Below are positions 1-10,080 of a DNA stretch of 64,000 bases, piece by piece. Made by a program: the position numbers and the translations under genes. The DNA is from CAVVYA01 sp963752345 (GTDB lineage Bacteria; Pseudomonadota; Alphaproteobacteria; SMXQ01), in NCBI GenBank assembly GCA_963752345.1, contig CAVVYA010000002.1:806001-870000 (forward strand). The letters are read 5' to 3'. Each line of letters begins with the position of its first letter. The stretch's first letter is position 1. The notes under the pieces are model-generated. The model was not told the DNA's origin, made no database searches, and saw only the letters and a list, made by a program, of their open reading frames with translations.

Positions 1-438
1 CACCAATTGCAACACGGCCTGTTCCGCCGAATGCAGGGCGGCGCGCTCGGCGCGGACGTTGTTTTCGGCGCGCGACACCGCCGGCGAGGTGGTGAAATTG
101 TAGAGCGGCTGGGTCACGTCAAGCGAGGCGCCATAGGGCGTCGTGTAGCGCGAGGTCGGCGACGAGCGGGTATTGTTGTAGCTGTGTTGGCGCGAAATAT
201 CGCCGCTGACCGACACCGTGGGGCGCCAGCCGGCGAGCGCCTGAGGCACCCCTTCGTCCGTGGCGCGCAACTGGGCGCGCCGCGCCAGCAGCGTCGGGTT
301 GGTCTCATAGGCCTTCGCCAGCGCTTCCTCGAGCGTTTCGGCCGCGAGATCCGCCGCCGCAGCGAGCGTGGCCAGGGTAACGACTACGGCGAGAGCGGCT
401 CTTATTGGCCGGCCGATCGACGATCGAAATGCGTTCAT
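1..438 (-). CDS. tolC: TolC-family outer membrane efflux protein, N-terminal part
   Basis: The first 146 codons of an outer-membrane channel of the TolC family run off the left edge of the window. The protein forms the outer-membrane duct of type I secretion or multidrug efflux systems. The start is ATG at 438, preceded by AAGGAGAG seven bases upstream. An N-terminal hydrophobic stretch (AALAVVVTLATLAAAA) is the export signal. It is followed by ETLEEALAKAYETNPTLLA, the usual first helix of the mature protein, and then by a beta-strand region (YGASLDVTQPLYN) typical of the family. It follows the pcm-like gene with a 23-base gap, the common alphaproteobacterial order, so the two are probably co-transcribed. 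The length cannot be judged because the gene is cut. Confidence 0.9.
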   Translation of the reverse strand, partial: MNAFRSSIGRPIRAALAVVVTLATLAAAADLAAETLEEALAKAYETNPTLLARRAQLRATDEGVPQALAGWRPTVSVSGDISRQHSYNNTRSSPTSRYTTPYGASLDVTQPLYNFTTSPAVSRAENNVRAERAALHSAEQAVLQLV

Positions 439-461
439 TCGCTCTCCTTGCAAGGCAAGTT

Positions 462-1127
462 CTAGAACACGAAACTCGGTTCAGGCACAAAACATGGCAG
501 ATAAGGCGTGCCGGCGTCGAACAGGGTACGATGGGACAGCTTGCCGCCGCGGCGCAGCGCCAGGATGGCCTTGCCCATACCGGGGCCGTCGCGCACAACC
601 GCGACCAGGCGCCCGCCTTCCGCGAGTTGCGCGCCGATTTGCTCGTCGATGCGGTTGATGGCGCCATCGAACACGATCACGCCGTAGGGCGCCTGAGCCG
701 GGCAGCCTTTTCTCATATCCCCCGCAATAAAGGCGACATTGTCGACCTGCAACCGATCGAGGGTGCTGGTGGCGACCGCGCTCAAGGCGGGATCGCTCTC
801 GACCGCGACCACGGTCGCGGCCAGGCGCGACAGAACGGCAGCGCCGTAGCCGGAACCGCAGCCGATATGAAGCACGACCTCGGATTTCTCGATCTCGGCA
901 GCCTGCAGCAGACGGGCGAAGACCATCGGCTCCATGAGCCAGCGCGGTCCCTCCGTCGATTGCAGCGGAATATCCTCGTCGACGTAGGCAATGCCTCGTT
1001 CCGCGTCGGGAACGAACAGCTCGCGCGGGATTTCCAGCAAAGCTTGAAGCAATGCCGGAGACGTCACTCGATTCGGTCGAATCTGGTTGTCGACCATATT
1101 GCGCCGGGCTGTTGCGAAATCGATCAT
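462..1127 (-). CDS. pcm: Protein-L-isoaspartate O-methyltransferase-like protein
   Basis: A 221-residue SAM-dependent methyltransferase of the Pcm family. Members methylate isoaspartyl residues of aged proteins, though this alphaproteobacterial branch is not experimentally assigned. It opens with IDFATARRNMVDNQIRPNRV, the family signature. SAM motif I is VLHIGCGSGYGAAVLSRLA around residue 86. A second acidic motif, VVAVESDP, follows about 15 residues later. The normal Pcm motif I has a D or E-x-G; here it reads HIGCGSG. The length matches the family. It lies immediately upstream of the TolC gene and probably heads that operon. The ribosome binding site before ATG 1127 is weak. Confidence 0.85.
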   Translation of the reverse strand: MIDFATARRNMVDNQIRPNRVTSPALLQALLEIPRELFVPDAERGIAYVDEDIPLQSTEGPRWLMEPMVFARLLQAAEIEKSEVVLHIGCGSGYGAAVLSRLAATVVAVESDPALSAVATSTLDRLQVDNVAFIAGDMRKGCPAQAPYGVIVFDGAINRIDEQIGAQLAEGGRLVAVVRDGPGMGKAILALRRGGKLSHRTLFDAGTPYLPCFVPEPSFVF

Positions 1128-1407
1128 GATGCCGATGACTCTAAAACTGACCTTTGCCTCGATGCCGGCTCGCTTACCCGAGTATGGTTAAAGCCAGGCC
1201 ATCGCGCTTATATACTTGCCATTCCACACAAAAACAACGCCCGCGCGCCGGGTGAGGGCGTCATGGGCGATATCGCGGGCCTGGTGTGCTTCCCCTGCCC
1301 CACCCTTGACCCCGGATGGAGGCGCAGCCTATATCTCGCCTCCCGCCGGCGGTGCCGCGGGATCCTGTCCTGGGATCATGGTCCAGGCAAGGTTAGTCAA
1401 TGGTTAA

Positions 1408-1481
1408 GGCCGGGTAGCAAAGTGGTAATGCTCGGGACTGCAAATCCCGCATCGGGGGTTCGATTCCCCCTCCGGCCTCCA
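1408..1481 (+). tRNA. tRNA-Cys (GCA)
   Basis: A 74-base cloverleaf with acceptor GGCCGGG paired to TCCGGCC (one G-T pair), D-arm AGCAAAGTGGTAATGC, and an anticodon loop containing GCA flanked by CGGGACT and ATCCCG. The T-arm is GGGGGTTCGATTCCCCC. The discriminator base is T, as expected for cysteine tRNA, and CCA is encoded. It stands alone between the pcm-tolC unit and tRNA-Asn. Confidence 0.97.
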
Positions 1482-1851
1482 CTCTCCCCCCAGCGATCGG
1501 CGAGCGGCGCCGCGCCCAGTTTGGTCTGACCGCGCCGAGCGCCTCGATCGCGCGCCTTGCGCAGCCGCCGACCGCTACATCGTTGTGTGCTCCCTGACAG
1601 GTTCGCCGATCGGCCGCCCGTGGGAGTCGTCGTCATCCAATCCTCCATTCGCGCGCGGCGACTGCCGGCACCGCAACGCGACGCAATGCCCTATCGCCGG
1701 CGCTCTGTCGAGCGATCGCAGCGCCGCGAATCCACTGGATATCTTCCGTGTAGAGGCTCTGGTCAGGATGGAATCGGTCTGATATAACCGCGCCCTCGTT
1801 GCGGGGCGCCGGGCGGCACCACAGCCCGGATCGCGCGCGACGAACGATTTT
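1482..1851. other. Intergenic stretch without a recognisable gene
   Basis: This is 370 bases between two tRNA genes. Short open frames exist on both strands, but none has a ribosome binding site, a recognisable motif or sequence typical of a protein. The last 60 bases should carry the tRNA-Asn promoter, but no clear -35/-10 pair could be picked out. Confidence 0.5.
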
Positions 1852-1926
<75 letters not shown>

Positions 1927-2292
1927 GACGAAACTGCGGGGTCGAGCACAGCTCCCCCGCGGTCATTTCCAAGGTTCTGGCTTGCGCGCATTCCTGACCG
2001 CCGTTTCGATCGGCTGGCGGATGCTTCTCAAATCACCGCTGCGGCATCGACGAGCGGCGCCTCGCTGACCATCGTTTCGACGTCAGAGCGGCATGCCGAG
2101 CATAGTATTGCCGATGCCAAAAAGTTCTCGCCGCAGGGGAGCGGGCCAAGTGCATGACGCAAGTTGACGAAGCGGAGAGGCAGCTTCGCGACCGCCGGAT
2201 GCGGGACGAGAGAGGAGGAAAACCGGGGGACTGACCCTAAGCGGATCGCGCTGGTCAGCCCCGCGGGATTTCGTGACGTGAAGTGAAACCGC
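1927..2292. other. Intergenic stretch without a recognisable gene
   Basis: This is 366 bases between tRNA-Asn and the 3' end of phyR. No open frame with coding character, no ribosome binding site and no strong hairpin with a T-run was seen. The region immediately after phyR holds no obvious terminator on the minus strand. Confidence 0.45.
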
Positions 2293-3081
2293 TCAGACGA
2301 GTTGCTCCGTGGCGTGCATCAGCAATGCCTGGCTGACGGTCGCCTTGACCTCGTCCTGAGAGAACGGCTTGCTGATGAGGAAGGTCGGCTCGGGCCGTTC
2401 GCCGGTCAGCAAGCGGTCGGGATAGGCGGTGATGAAGATCACTGGGACCTGGCTGTCTTGCAGGATGTCGTTGACCGCGTCGATGCCCGAACTGTGGTCG
2501 GCGAGCTGAATGTCGGCGAGCACCAAACCCGGGCGATGCTGGCGCGCCGCTTCGACAGCCTGCTTGCGTGTGGTGGCCACTTTGATGACGCGATGCCCGA
2601 GACCTTCGATGATGCTGCAGATATCCAGGGCGATGATCGATTCGTCCTCGATGACCAGAACGTCGGTGGCCACGGCCCCTGCCATAGTCTCGACCGCTTG
2701 CTTCAGAAGGGCCTGAACCTCGGGTTCCGCCTTGTTCAAGATTTTGGCGACTTCCTCGGTCGAGAATCCCTCGAGCGCCACCAGAAGCAGGGTTTGCCGC
2801 TGTTCCGAAGCGAGGCGTCGCAGCCGGGCGGCGATGACCTCCCCCGGCTCGGCGCCGCCGACCAGTTCGAGACGGCGGCCGGTGCTGTCCCATAGGGTGT
2901 GGAACAGCTTGTAGAGGCCGACACGCGGACGCAGGTCGTCCGGAATGGTGGTCGGATCGGCCACCAGGGTTTCCAGGCAGGCACGCACATAGGCATCGCC
3001 GCTCGCTTGGTTGCCGGTCAACGCGCGGGCATAACGCCGCAGGAATGGCAAATGTGGAGCAATGGCTTCCGAGCGAATCAT
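2293..3081 (-). CDS. phyR: Anti-anti-sigma response regulator PhyR
   Basis: A 262-residue general stress response regulator. In Alphaproteobacteria, phosphorylated PhyR binds NepR and so releases the ECF sigma factor EcfG. Residues 1 to about 130 are a sigma-factor mimic: the sigma2-like part begins LPFLRRYARALTG, and the sigma4-like part has LLVALEGFSTEEVAKIL. Residues 139 to 258 form a receiver domain with phosphoacceptor Asp190 (LVLADIQLAD), Thr218 and Lys238. The length matches characterised PhyR proteins. The start at 3081 is preferred over an in-frame ATG at 3096 because AGAGG lies five bases before it. It is divergent from nepR, the standard arrangement. Confidence 0.97.
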   Translation of the reverse strand: MIRSEAIAPHLPFLRRYARALTGNQASGDAYVRACLETLVADPTTIPDDLRPRVGLYKLFHTLWDSTGRRLELVGGAEPGEVIAARLRRLASEQRQTLLLVALEGFSTEEVAKILNKAEPEVQALLKQAVETMAGAVATDVLVIEDESIIALDICSIIEGLGHRVIKVATTRKQAVEAARQHRPGLVLADIQLADHSSGIDAVNDILQDSQVPVIFITAYPDRLLTGERPEPTFLISKPFSQDEVKATVSQALLMHATEQLV

Positions 3082-3192
3082 CGTGGCCTCTCGCATTGGA
3101 CAGACTTTTGAGATACATCAGGAACTTAGGCGGCGGTCGAATTTTTAAGCAATTTCTTAACTAAAGCAATGCGTGATTAATGTGACGTGGAT

Positions 3193-3218
3193 GGAACTGC
3201 TCCCAAGTGTTTCAGTTA
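3193..3218 (+). promoter_or_regulatory. Probable EcfG-dependent promoter of nepR
   Basis: GGAAC at 3193-3197 and GTTA at 3215-3218 are separated by 17 bases. The alphaproteobacterial EcfG consensus is GGAAC, 16-17 bases, then CGTT(A), so only the first base of the -10 element differs. The implied transcript starts about 50 bases before the nepR ATG. Self-activation of nepR by EcfG is the known pattern in this regulon. It was found by eye, without a matrix score. Confidence 0.7.
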
Positions 3219-3273
3219 TAGAGGAGTGGTTCACGCGCGTCGTAGCTTACTTACCCGAAAGGGGACTTTGAGA

Positions 3274-3486
3274 ATGAATGATTTTGATGAGGATAAAGCG
3301 AAGCTGGCCTCGCAGCAGAATAACGGCCCACCCGGCGCCGGCCGTCAAAACCTGACCCGGCTCGATTCGACCTGGATCAGCCAAGTCCTGCGCCGCCGCT
3401 ACGACTCGGCGTTGAGCGAGCCGCTGCCGGAAAGCTTCGTGGCATTGCTCGACGAGTTGGATCGTAAAACAAAATCGCAAAACTAG
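3274..3486 (+). CDS. nepR: Anti-sigma factor NepR
   Basis: A 70-residue protein of the NepR family, which sequesters the stress sigma factor EcfG until PhyR-P displaces it. The diagnostic segment is ISQVLRRRYDSALSEPLPES, followed by FVALLDELD, the two amphipathic helices that grip the sigma factor. The start ATG at 3274 follows GGGGACTTTGAGA. It is divergent from phyR and reads from the GGAAC-type promoter just upstream. EcfG usually follows nepR, but the next gene here is a convergent response regulator overlapping its stop by four bases, so the sigma factor must be elsewhere. Confidence 0.95.
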   Translation: MNDFDEDKAKLASQQNNGPPGAGRQNLTRLDSTWISQVLRRRYDSALSEPLPESFVALLDELDRKTKSQN

Positions 3487-3896
3487 AGATCCGAGCCTGC
3501 CGCCGGTCCGGTCCTCGCGTTCGCCAAGGCCGCGGTCAGAGCAACCGCCAATGCCCTCGCCCCGACCGGCTTCTCCAGGCACCGGAGGTGGCGGAACTCG
3601 GGTGCGAGCGTCGTCGCATTGTAGCCGGTCAGGAAAACCACGGGGACGTTCCGCGCCTGTGAGGCATGGGCGATCGGATATCCCGTATCCTCTCCCAGTT
3701 CGATATCCACCAACGCCACATCGACCCGCTGGCCGGCCAGGATCGCCATCGCCTCGCTGACGGACGGCACCGGACCGATGACCCGGCAACCCATCGCGGT
3801 CAGCTCATTGTCCAGTTCGACCGCGACGATCCATTCGTCCTCTACCACGAGAACAGCCCGCCCCAGCAGAGCCTCGTTTCCCGTGACGGACGTCAT
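3483..3896 (-). CDS. Single-domain response regulator
   Basis: A stand-alone receiver domain of 137 residues. The acidic pair is E19/D20 (VVEDEW), the phosphoacceptor is Asp64 (ALVDIELGED), and the switch residues are Thr90 (VFLTGYN) and Lys109 (LEKPV). There is no output domain, so it acts by protein contact or as a phosphate sink. Its ATG at 3896 lies two bases after the stop of the HWE kinase upstream, so the two are co-transcribed and probably partners. Similar single-domain regulators modulate PhyR phosphorylation in other Alphaproteobacteria. Its stop overlaps the end of nepR, which is convergent. Confidence 0.9.
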   Translation of the reverse strand: MTSVTGNEALLGRAVLVVEDEWIVAVELDNELTAMGCRVIGPVPSVSEAMAILAGQRVDVALVDIELGEDTGYPIAHASQARNVPVVFLTGYNATTLAPEFRHLRCLEKPVGARALAVALTAALANARTGPAAGSDL

Positions 3897-3898
3897 GG

Positions 3899-5020
3899 TC
3901 AATTCCCCAATGGAATATCGAGACCGACGACCAAACCCAACGGTTCAAACCGTATGGTCGCCTTGCCGCGCAGACTGTATTTGGCTTCGTTGCAGACCAG
4001 ACCGATGCCAAATCCACTTTTTTCCGGAACGTCAACCGGCGGTCCGTAACGCTCGAGCCACTCGAGTATAAGGCAGAGTTTATGGGCGCCGCGCTCTTCC
4101 TGCCTCCAAGTCACGGCGACTGTTCCGGTGGCATTGGAGAGCGCCCCGTATTTGACGGCGTTGGTCGCCAACTCATGAAAGATCAAGCCGAGTGAAAGAG
4201 CCATCTTCGGCTTGAGCATGATGTGCGGGCCACCGAAAGAGGTACGCGGAGGGTTATCGGACGCATAGGGATTGAGCTCCTGTTGCACCAGCGTTCCGAG
4301 ACTGACTTCCGACCATGATTCGCGCGACAGCAATTCATAGGTACGCGCCATGGCATGCAACCGGGCGGTGAATGCCTCATAGAAGGCGTTCGCCGTCGGC
4401 GCGCGTCGAACGGTCTGACGCGCGATGGCGATGATGACCGCCAGCATGTTCTTGACGCGGTGATTGAGTTCGGCGATCAGGACGTCCTTTTGTTCGTCCG
4501 CGCGCGTCATGCTGGTGATATCGGTCAAAGACAGCACGATCGTCTCGACGCCGGCCACGCCGCTCTCGAGCGGCCGCATCGTCAGGAGATAGTGCGTGCG
4601 GCCGTTCGTAAGGGCCGCACGCCTGGTCCGGGCTTCTCCCGTATGCAACGCGGCGCGCAGGTCAGCCGCCAGATCCAAATACGCGAGATGATGCGGCACA
4701 TCGGCGAGTGGACAATGACCGCTGTAGGTCGGCGACAGGTCGAAGATGTCGCAGGCAGCGGCCGTATAAGCGCAAACTTCGAGATCGCGATTGAGCAGCA
4801 TGACCGGCAGCCGGGCGCCCTCGATCATCTTTTCAAAGTCGGTGCGGCCAAAATCGCGTTTCTGGATTTGTACGTTCGACCGTTCGACGGATTCCCGCAA
4901 CTTTTCATTCGCCGAACGCAGCTTGGAATTTTCTGAAAGCAGCGCGGCGTTCGAGGCGGACAATTCCTCAAAGGCGCTCTTGTAATCGTCGAGTGATACG
5001 AGGCGCTCTTTCGCGTTCAT
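3899..5020 (-). CDS. HWE-family sensor histidine kinase with PAS domain
   Basis: A 373-residue soluble kinase. Residues 10-55 form a coiled coil (alternating EELSASNAALLSENSKL). Residues 60-170 are a PAS domain (MLLNRDLEVCAYTAAACDIF, ending VLSLTDITSM). From 180 comes an HWE/HisKA_2 kinase core with phosphoacceptor His187 (AELNHRVKNML), N-box FHELATNAVKYGALS at 281-295 and the W-x-E motif at 321-323. No membrane segment is present. HWE kinases are the usual inputs to PhyR, and this one lies beside phyR/nepR with a co-transcribed receiver, so it is probably the cognate kinase (inference). The start is supported by AAAGAGGG ten bases upstream. Confidence 0.93.
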   Translation of the reverse strand: MNAKERLVSLDDYKSAFEELSASNAALLSENSKLRSANEKLRESVERSNVQIQKRDFGRTDFEKMIEGARLPVMLLNRDLEVCAYTAAACDIFDLSPTYSGHCPLADVPHHLAYLDLAADLRAALHTGEARTRRAALTNGRTHYLLTMRPLESGVAGVETIVLSLTDITSMTRADEQKDVLIAELNHRVKNMLAVIIAIARQTVRRAPTANAFYEAFTARLHAMARTYELLSRESWSEVSLGTLVQQELNPYASDNPPRTSFGGPHIMLKPKMALSLGLIFHELATNAVKYGALSNATGTVAVTWRQEERGAHKLCLILEWLERYGPPVDVPEKSGFGIGLVCNEAKYSLRGKATIRFEPLGLVVGLDIPLGN

Positions 5021-5560
5021 GAGCTGCCCTCTTTCAACATGTGCCGACGCCAGAAGGCCGGTTTCCGGCTTGCGGGACAGAAATTCGAAAAGAGTCCGCC
5101 AGGAGCGACAGTGTCACGAAATAGCTTAGTCAGTGAACAGCACCACGTCACGCGCAACATTGTGTGCATGTGCGAAACACAGCATGGGCCATAGACAATC
5201 GATACTTCCGTATAGTTTTTCTGCTTCTGCTGGACGTCCGCAGACTCGTGCAACGAACGAGTCGCCCAAAGCGCTGCGCCGTCCAAACCGAATCAATTCC
5301 TATCCGGAGCTAGAAACTTTTGAGCGAGCGCCGTTCACTTAGATGCCGCACCATTTCGCTGCTCCGGGATCGTTCGGAGCGCATGCCGAAACCGTGGGCA
5401 GGATGGCAATTGAATGTAAAACCGGTCTCGCCGCGCGGGGCGATCCACGCGGATCATCGCGGCCAAGATACGGTGACGGCACGGCGTTCGCCGCGCCATG
5501 CCTCGCATTTCGGTCGGCGCAACCCAGTGGCCGCCAAAGCGGCGCCGAATCGCCCGCCTT
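5021..5560. other. Intergenic stretch without a recognisable gene
   Basis: This is 540 bases between the HWE kinase promoter and the 3' end of the multi-PAS kinase gene. Open frames on both strands are short, arginine-rich and lack ribosome binding sites, as expected for noise in GC-rich DNA. The first 150 bases are comparatively AT-rich and probably contain the kinase promoter. No clean GGAAC element was found on the minus strand. No terminator hairpin was seen. Confidence 0.45.
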
Positions 5561-8500
5561 CTACTTACGCCCGCTGGAGCGGATTTTTCGGCCGGCCTTA
5601 CGCGCCACCTTGTGGAGCGGCAGGATGATGGTGAAGTCGGTGCCGTCAAGCCTGGTGGCCACGTCGATTTTTCCGTTCATCGCCTCGACGATGCCACGGC
5701 TCACCGTTAGCCCTAGGCCTGTACCCGTGAACGATCCAAGGAACTGCTCCGTGACATCCGGCGCGATGCCGCCACTGCTGTCGGCAACCTTGATCCGCAC
5801 CACTCCCTCTTCGACCCGCAAAGAGACGTCGATCGTACCGACGAAGGCCTTGTCGCCAGCCCGCGGATGTGCGGTCATGGACCCGTGCGCGTTCCGCAGC
5901 AAATTGACCACGGCCTGCTTGAGTCGCCGTGGCTGACCCAAGACCTCTCCGCAGTCGCGCGGCAGAGACATCGTCAGGTCGATCTTGGCGAGCATCATCT
6001 GGCGCTGCATGCTCTCGACAGCAGCGGTGATGCTGTCGCGCGGATCGAACGGCTCAAACGCCGCCGGATCGACACGGCGGAAGGCGCGCATATGCAGCGC
6101 GTCGGCGACATTGTCGACAATGGCGCGCAGACGCTGCTCGCTTTCCTGCAGGGCCTGCTCGGCCCAGCGCTGCTTCGAAATATCCGTGAACGTATTGATG
6201 AAGCCGCCGCCCGGCATGGCGGTATGGTTGACGAACAATGTGCGCCCATTCGCCTGGACGAAGTCCTGGCTGTAGCTTTTCTTGTTGCGCACGGCACTGA
6301 GGCGAGTCTGCACCTGATGTTCGGGATCTGGTCCGAAATCGCCGCGCCGGGCTAGGAACCAGAGAACCTCCTCGAGCGACCTTCCGAGCGTGATCAAGCC
6401 GGTGGGAAGCTCGAAGAAATCAATGAAGTGCTGGTTGTAGGCGACGAGTTTCAGCTCATTGTCATAAACCGATACCGCCTGTCCCATATTCTGCAAGGTC
6501 GCTTCGAACAAGGCCGATTTCGCCGCGATCTCGCTTTCGACAAGCCTGCGGTCCGAGATGTCTTCGCAAATGCCGACCCACTCGCGCAGCGTGCCGTCCT
6601 GACCGGTGACTGGAACCGCCCGCGCGCTGAAGGTGCGATAAAGCCCGTCGTGGCGGCGCAGCCGGTACTCAAAGCTGGCGGGGGATTTACTCTCGAGCGC
6701 CATGAGCCAATTGCGGCGCACATAGGCATGGTCGTCGGGATGCAACGCCCTGATCCAACCCCATCCCATGACATCGTCGTCCGACTGGCCGGTGAAGGCC
6801 TGCCAGGTCGGCTGTGACTCGATGACGTTGCCCTCGGCGTCGGTTGACCAGACGAGTTGCGCCGACGTCATGACGAGCGTGCGATAGCGCTCCTCGCTCG
6901 CCTGCAGAGCCATTTCGGTTTTTTTACGGTCGGTGATGTCGACGATCGTCATGACGAATCCGCCGTCGGGCATCGGCGTGCGGCGCAAGGTGATATGGCG
7001 GCCATTCTGGGCCTGATATTCTCTGCGGTAGGTACTCGCGGGAGTAGGCCGACTTGAGGCGCTGCGCGATGAACTCTTCGATGTTGTCCGTCTGGATATT
7101 GCCGCGCGCGAAGGCGAGGCGGAGAAAATCCTCGTAGGCCATGCCAAGCCGCAGGTCGCCCGGCCGATGGTCATGAAGCTCGCTGAACTTTTCATTGAAG
7201 GCGATGATGCGCATATCAGCATCACACACCATTATGCCCTGTGCCATATTGTCGAGGACGGCTTCCAGCAGCGCTGACTTGCGCTCTGCTTCCAGCTCGG
7301 CCTGCTTGAGGCGGGTGATGTCGGTATGATTGATGACGATAATGCCGTTCGGCGCCGCGTGGCGCCGGATCAGGATCGGTACTGCCGTCCGGCCGGCGGA
7401 GTTCCGTCGAGCGTGAATTTATCGGCCAGGAGAGCATCGATGCGCTTGGCGATAAAGTCTTCGGCATCGGCGACCGGTCCAAAGGAGCCGAGTGAAACGT
7501 TTCGATGCATGATGTCGAGATACGAAGTCCCGACGCACGCGAGAGACGACGGCACATCCCAAATTTCGACCCAACGCTTGTTGAAATTGATCAGCCGCAG
7601 GTGCTCATCATAGACGCTGATGCCATCACCCATATGCTCCTGGGTCAATTGCAGCAGCGCTGATTTGCGCGCGATCTCCGCCTCGGCATGGACCAGTTCG
7701 GTGACGTCGGTATAGGTCGAAACGAAGCCACCACCCGGGATGGCGTCCCGTTGCTTCTTGACATAGCGCCCGCTCGGGGTCTTTCGGATCGAGCCATGGC
7801 TGATGGCCGCGCGGCCCCATTCCAGCCGGTCCGACACCATCTGCTGCACATCGCCGGGGCCAAACTCCCCAGCTTGCGCGCTGATGCGCACGGTTGATTT
7901 CATAAGTCGCCCCCTTCTGCGCGAACGCTTCGGGGTAACCGAACGCTTCCACCAGCCTGCGGTTGGCGAGAACAAGGTTCATGTCCTTGTCGAACACCCG
8001 GATGCCCTGCTGGATGCTGTCGAGCACCAGCTTGAGCAGTTTTGCCTGGCCTTCCGCCTCTTCCTTGATGCGGATGTCCTCCGTGATGTCGGTAAAGGTG
8101 ATGATGAAGCCACCGTCCGCCATGGGCTTGCGATAGATGATGATGATCTTGCCATTCGGCCGCTGGTGGACGATTCGCTGCTCCTGGCTCAGGACGGCGC
8201 TATCGACGCGGCTGGCGATCACTTCTTCGGCTGTCTGGCCGGGATACTCGCCGCGTTCGGAAAGATAGCGGAGGATCTCCTCATACCCGACGCCGGGTTT
8301 GATGAAGCCAGGTGGAAACTCGAACATCTCGCCCAGGTAGCGCTGGTTGCAGCTGACCACGCGCATGTTCTTGTCGAACACGACGACGCCCTGGTTGACG
8401 TTCTCCAAAGTCGCCACGAGGTGCCGGTTGGCCAGGTCCTGCCTGCGCGCCAACGCAAGGATGAGTGTGACAAAGACCGCTATAAGCGCGATCAATGCGA

Positions 8501-9401
8501 CGACATAGGACAGAGCCACCTGCCCGCTTTTGCGCAACGGCGCCAAGACCTCGTCCTCTGCGCGGCCCAAGGCGACCACGAATGGCAGGTCGGGCATTGT
8601 GCGGAAGGCGACGAACCGCGCCGTGCCGTCGCGATGTCGCGGACTAAAGTGACCGCCGAACAAACGCGACTGGTCGATCTCCTGAAACACCTTGTCGTCG
8701 GCGAACGATGTGCCGATGAAGTCCTCGCGATAGGGTGAGCGCGCGATCATGATGGCGTCGCGCGAAAAGATCGCGACCGTGCTTTTCTTCCCGAGGTCGA
8801 GCCGCTCATGGATCTCGCGGAAGTAGCCCGGATCGATGCTTCCGATCACAACGCCGGCAAAGCGCCCGTCGGCGCGGTGGACGGGTCGCACGAGTGCGAC
8901 TACCACTTTGGCATCGTGAGCCGGCCATGGCGGACGGATTATGTGGATGCGGAGATCGTTCGATGCTCGGGCGGCCTTGAAATAGTCTTCGTCGGCGATG
9001 TTGACCGATGCGCCCCCGGCTTCCGCCTGACCGCTGGTCACCGTGCCCCGCGCATCCGCATAAACGAAAGAAGCCATGCCTGGCGTGTCGCGCGTCGCGG
9101 TCGCGACGGCAGACTGCAGGCTCGTGGACCGTGGGGAACCCACCAGCAGCAAGCGCTCGATCTCATGAGAAAGCTCTTCGAGCGAGAGGTCGGTCCACTG
9201 AATCGTGGCCCGGGTATGCTCTTCCAGCGCGCTTGCCAGGTTCTGCGCGTCCGTCAGAGCGCGCTCGATCACGAACTCGCGTTGCCGCTGATAGAACCAG
9301 ACGGCATGTACAATGATGGCAGCGATGACGAAGACGCTGAATCCGACGATCCAGAAGGCCAGACCGCGGCCCCGGGTCTCAGGTGAGGTAAACCTCAGCA
9401 T
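5561..9401 (-). pseudogene. Membrane-bound multi-PAS sensor kinase, frame-broken
   Basis: One long sensor kinase (about 1280 residues) is spread over three reading frames, with breaks near 7900, 7385 and 7035. Order: a transmembrane helix (FWIVGFSVFVIAAIIVHAVW), an extracellular dCache-like domain of about 260 residues, and a second membrane helix (VALSYVVALIALIAVFVTLI). A series of PAS/PAS-7-type domains follows, each ending in a GGGF or DGGF...T-DITE segment, and then a C-terminal HATPase with N-box QAVVNLLRNAHGSM and G-box GTGLGLTVSRGIVEAMNG. The helical DHp segment with a phosphoacceptor histidine is not visible between the last PAS and the ATPase. Start 9401 follows GGAAGGA; 9461 and GTG 9488 are possible. 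Probably an indel-damaged real gene. Confidence 0.8.
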
Positions 9402-9661
9402 CCACTCGTCCTTCCGACGTGCGTCTCTCATGGCGCCGGCACGCGAACCCTCGGTCTCCATTTTGGGGCTGGCGGATGCCGTAACCACGCTGAAAACCTG
9501 AATAATTTCGTTCCATAAGGCTTAAAATTGCGTTAACCAAAGAGACGAGCGATCTAGGGTCCTCACCGGGGATGACGCGAACTCGGTAAAGTGAGGTCGC
9601 TTGCCTCTCGGGCGGCTGGACATTAAGATCGGGCCCACGGCGAGGTCAGGAGGGGGACGGC

Positions 9662-9970
9662 ATGCGCGTTCTTGTGGCACCGCGGATCGGGCTGGCGTGC
9701 TTCATCGTCATTCTCTCCGCGAGCACTCTATTCGCGCAAAATCAGCCAGTTCTCAGTCTCGGGGCCGACCAAGGCGGCCCGGAAGCGTCGCTCCTGCCCG
9801 CTGCGGGGCTGACCCTGGGTAATCCAAGGGAACTCGATCTCAGCCAAGGCAGCACGGAAATCCAGCAGCAGCCGGGCGAGGATCTCCGGCTTCAAATCTA
9901 CGGCAGCGGATCCCTTGCGGCCCCGGGCGGCGATGCCGAGGCAGAACGGCCGCCCGATAGTGGGCGTTGA
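9662..9970 (+). CDS. Hypothetical small secreted protein
   Basis: A 102-residue open frame whose ATG follows a very strong ribosome binding site (AGGAGGGGG, six bases upstream). The first 25 residues look like a signal peptide (LACFIVILSASTLFAQN). The remainder is low in hydrophobics and has no recognisable motif; its last 30 residues are arginine/proline-rich and may run past a frame break. It lies 110 bases before a Bug receptor on the same strand. An opposing frame on the minus strand over the same bases has no start signal. I do not recognise the protein. Confidence 0.4.
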   Translation: MRVLVAPRIGLACFIVILSASTLFAQNQPVLSLGADQGGPEASLLPAAGLTLGNPRELDLSQGSTEIQQQPGEDLRLQIYGSGSLAAPGGDAEAERPPDSGR

Positions 9971-10080
9971 GCCGCACCGCGGAGCATTGGCAGATCGCCA
10001 TCCAATCGGGCCGAGGTTGGCGGCATAAAAAGAGCGCATAAAAAGAGCGACCGAACGGCCCCGAACACTGGGAGACGCGC

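Noticed and set aside
3119..3145. A second GGAAC element on the plus strand between phyR and nepR
   Set aside because: No CGTT/GTTA follows at 16-17 bases; only the element at 3193 fits the EcfG spacing.
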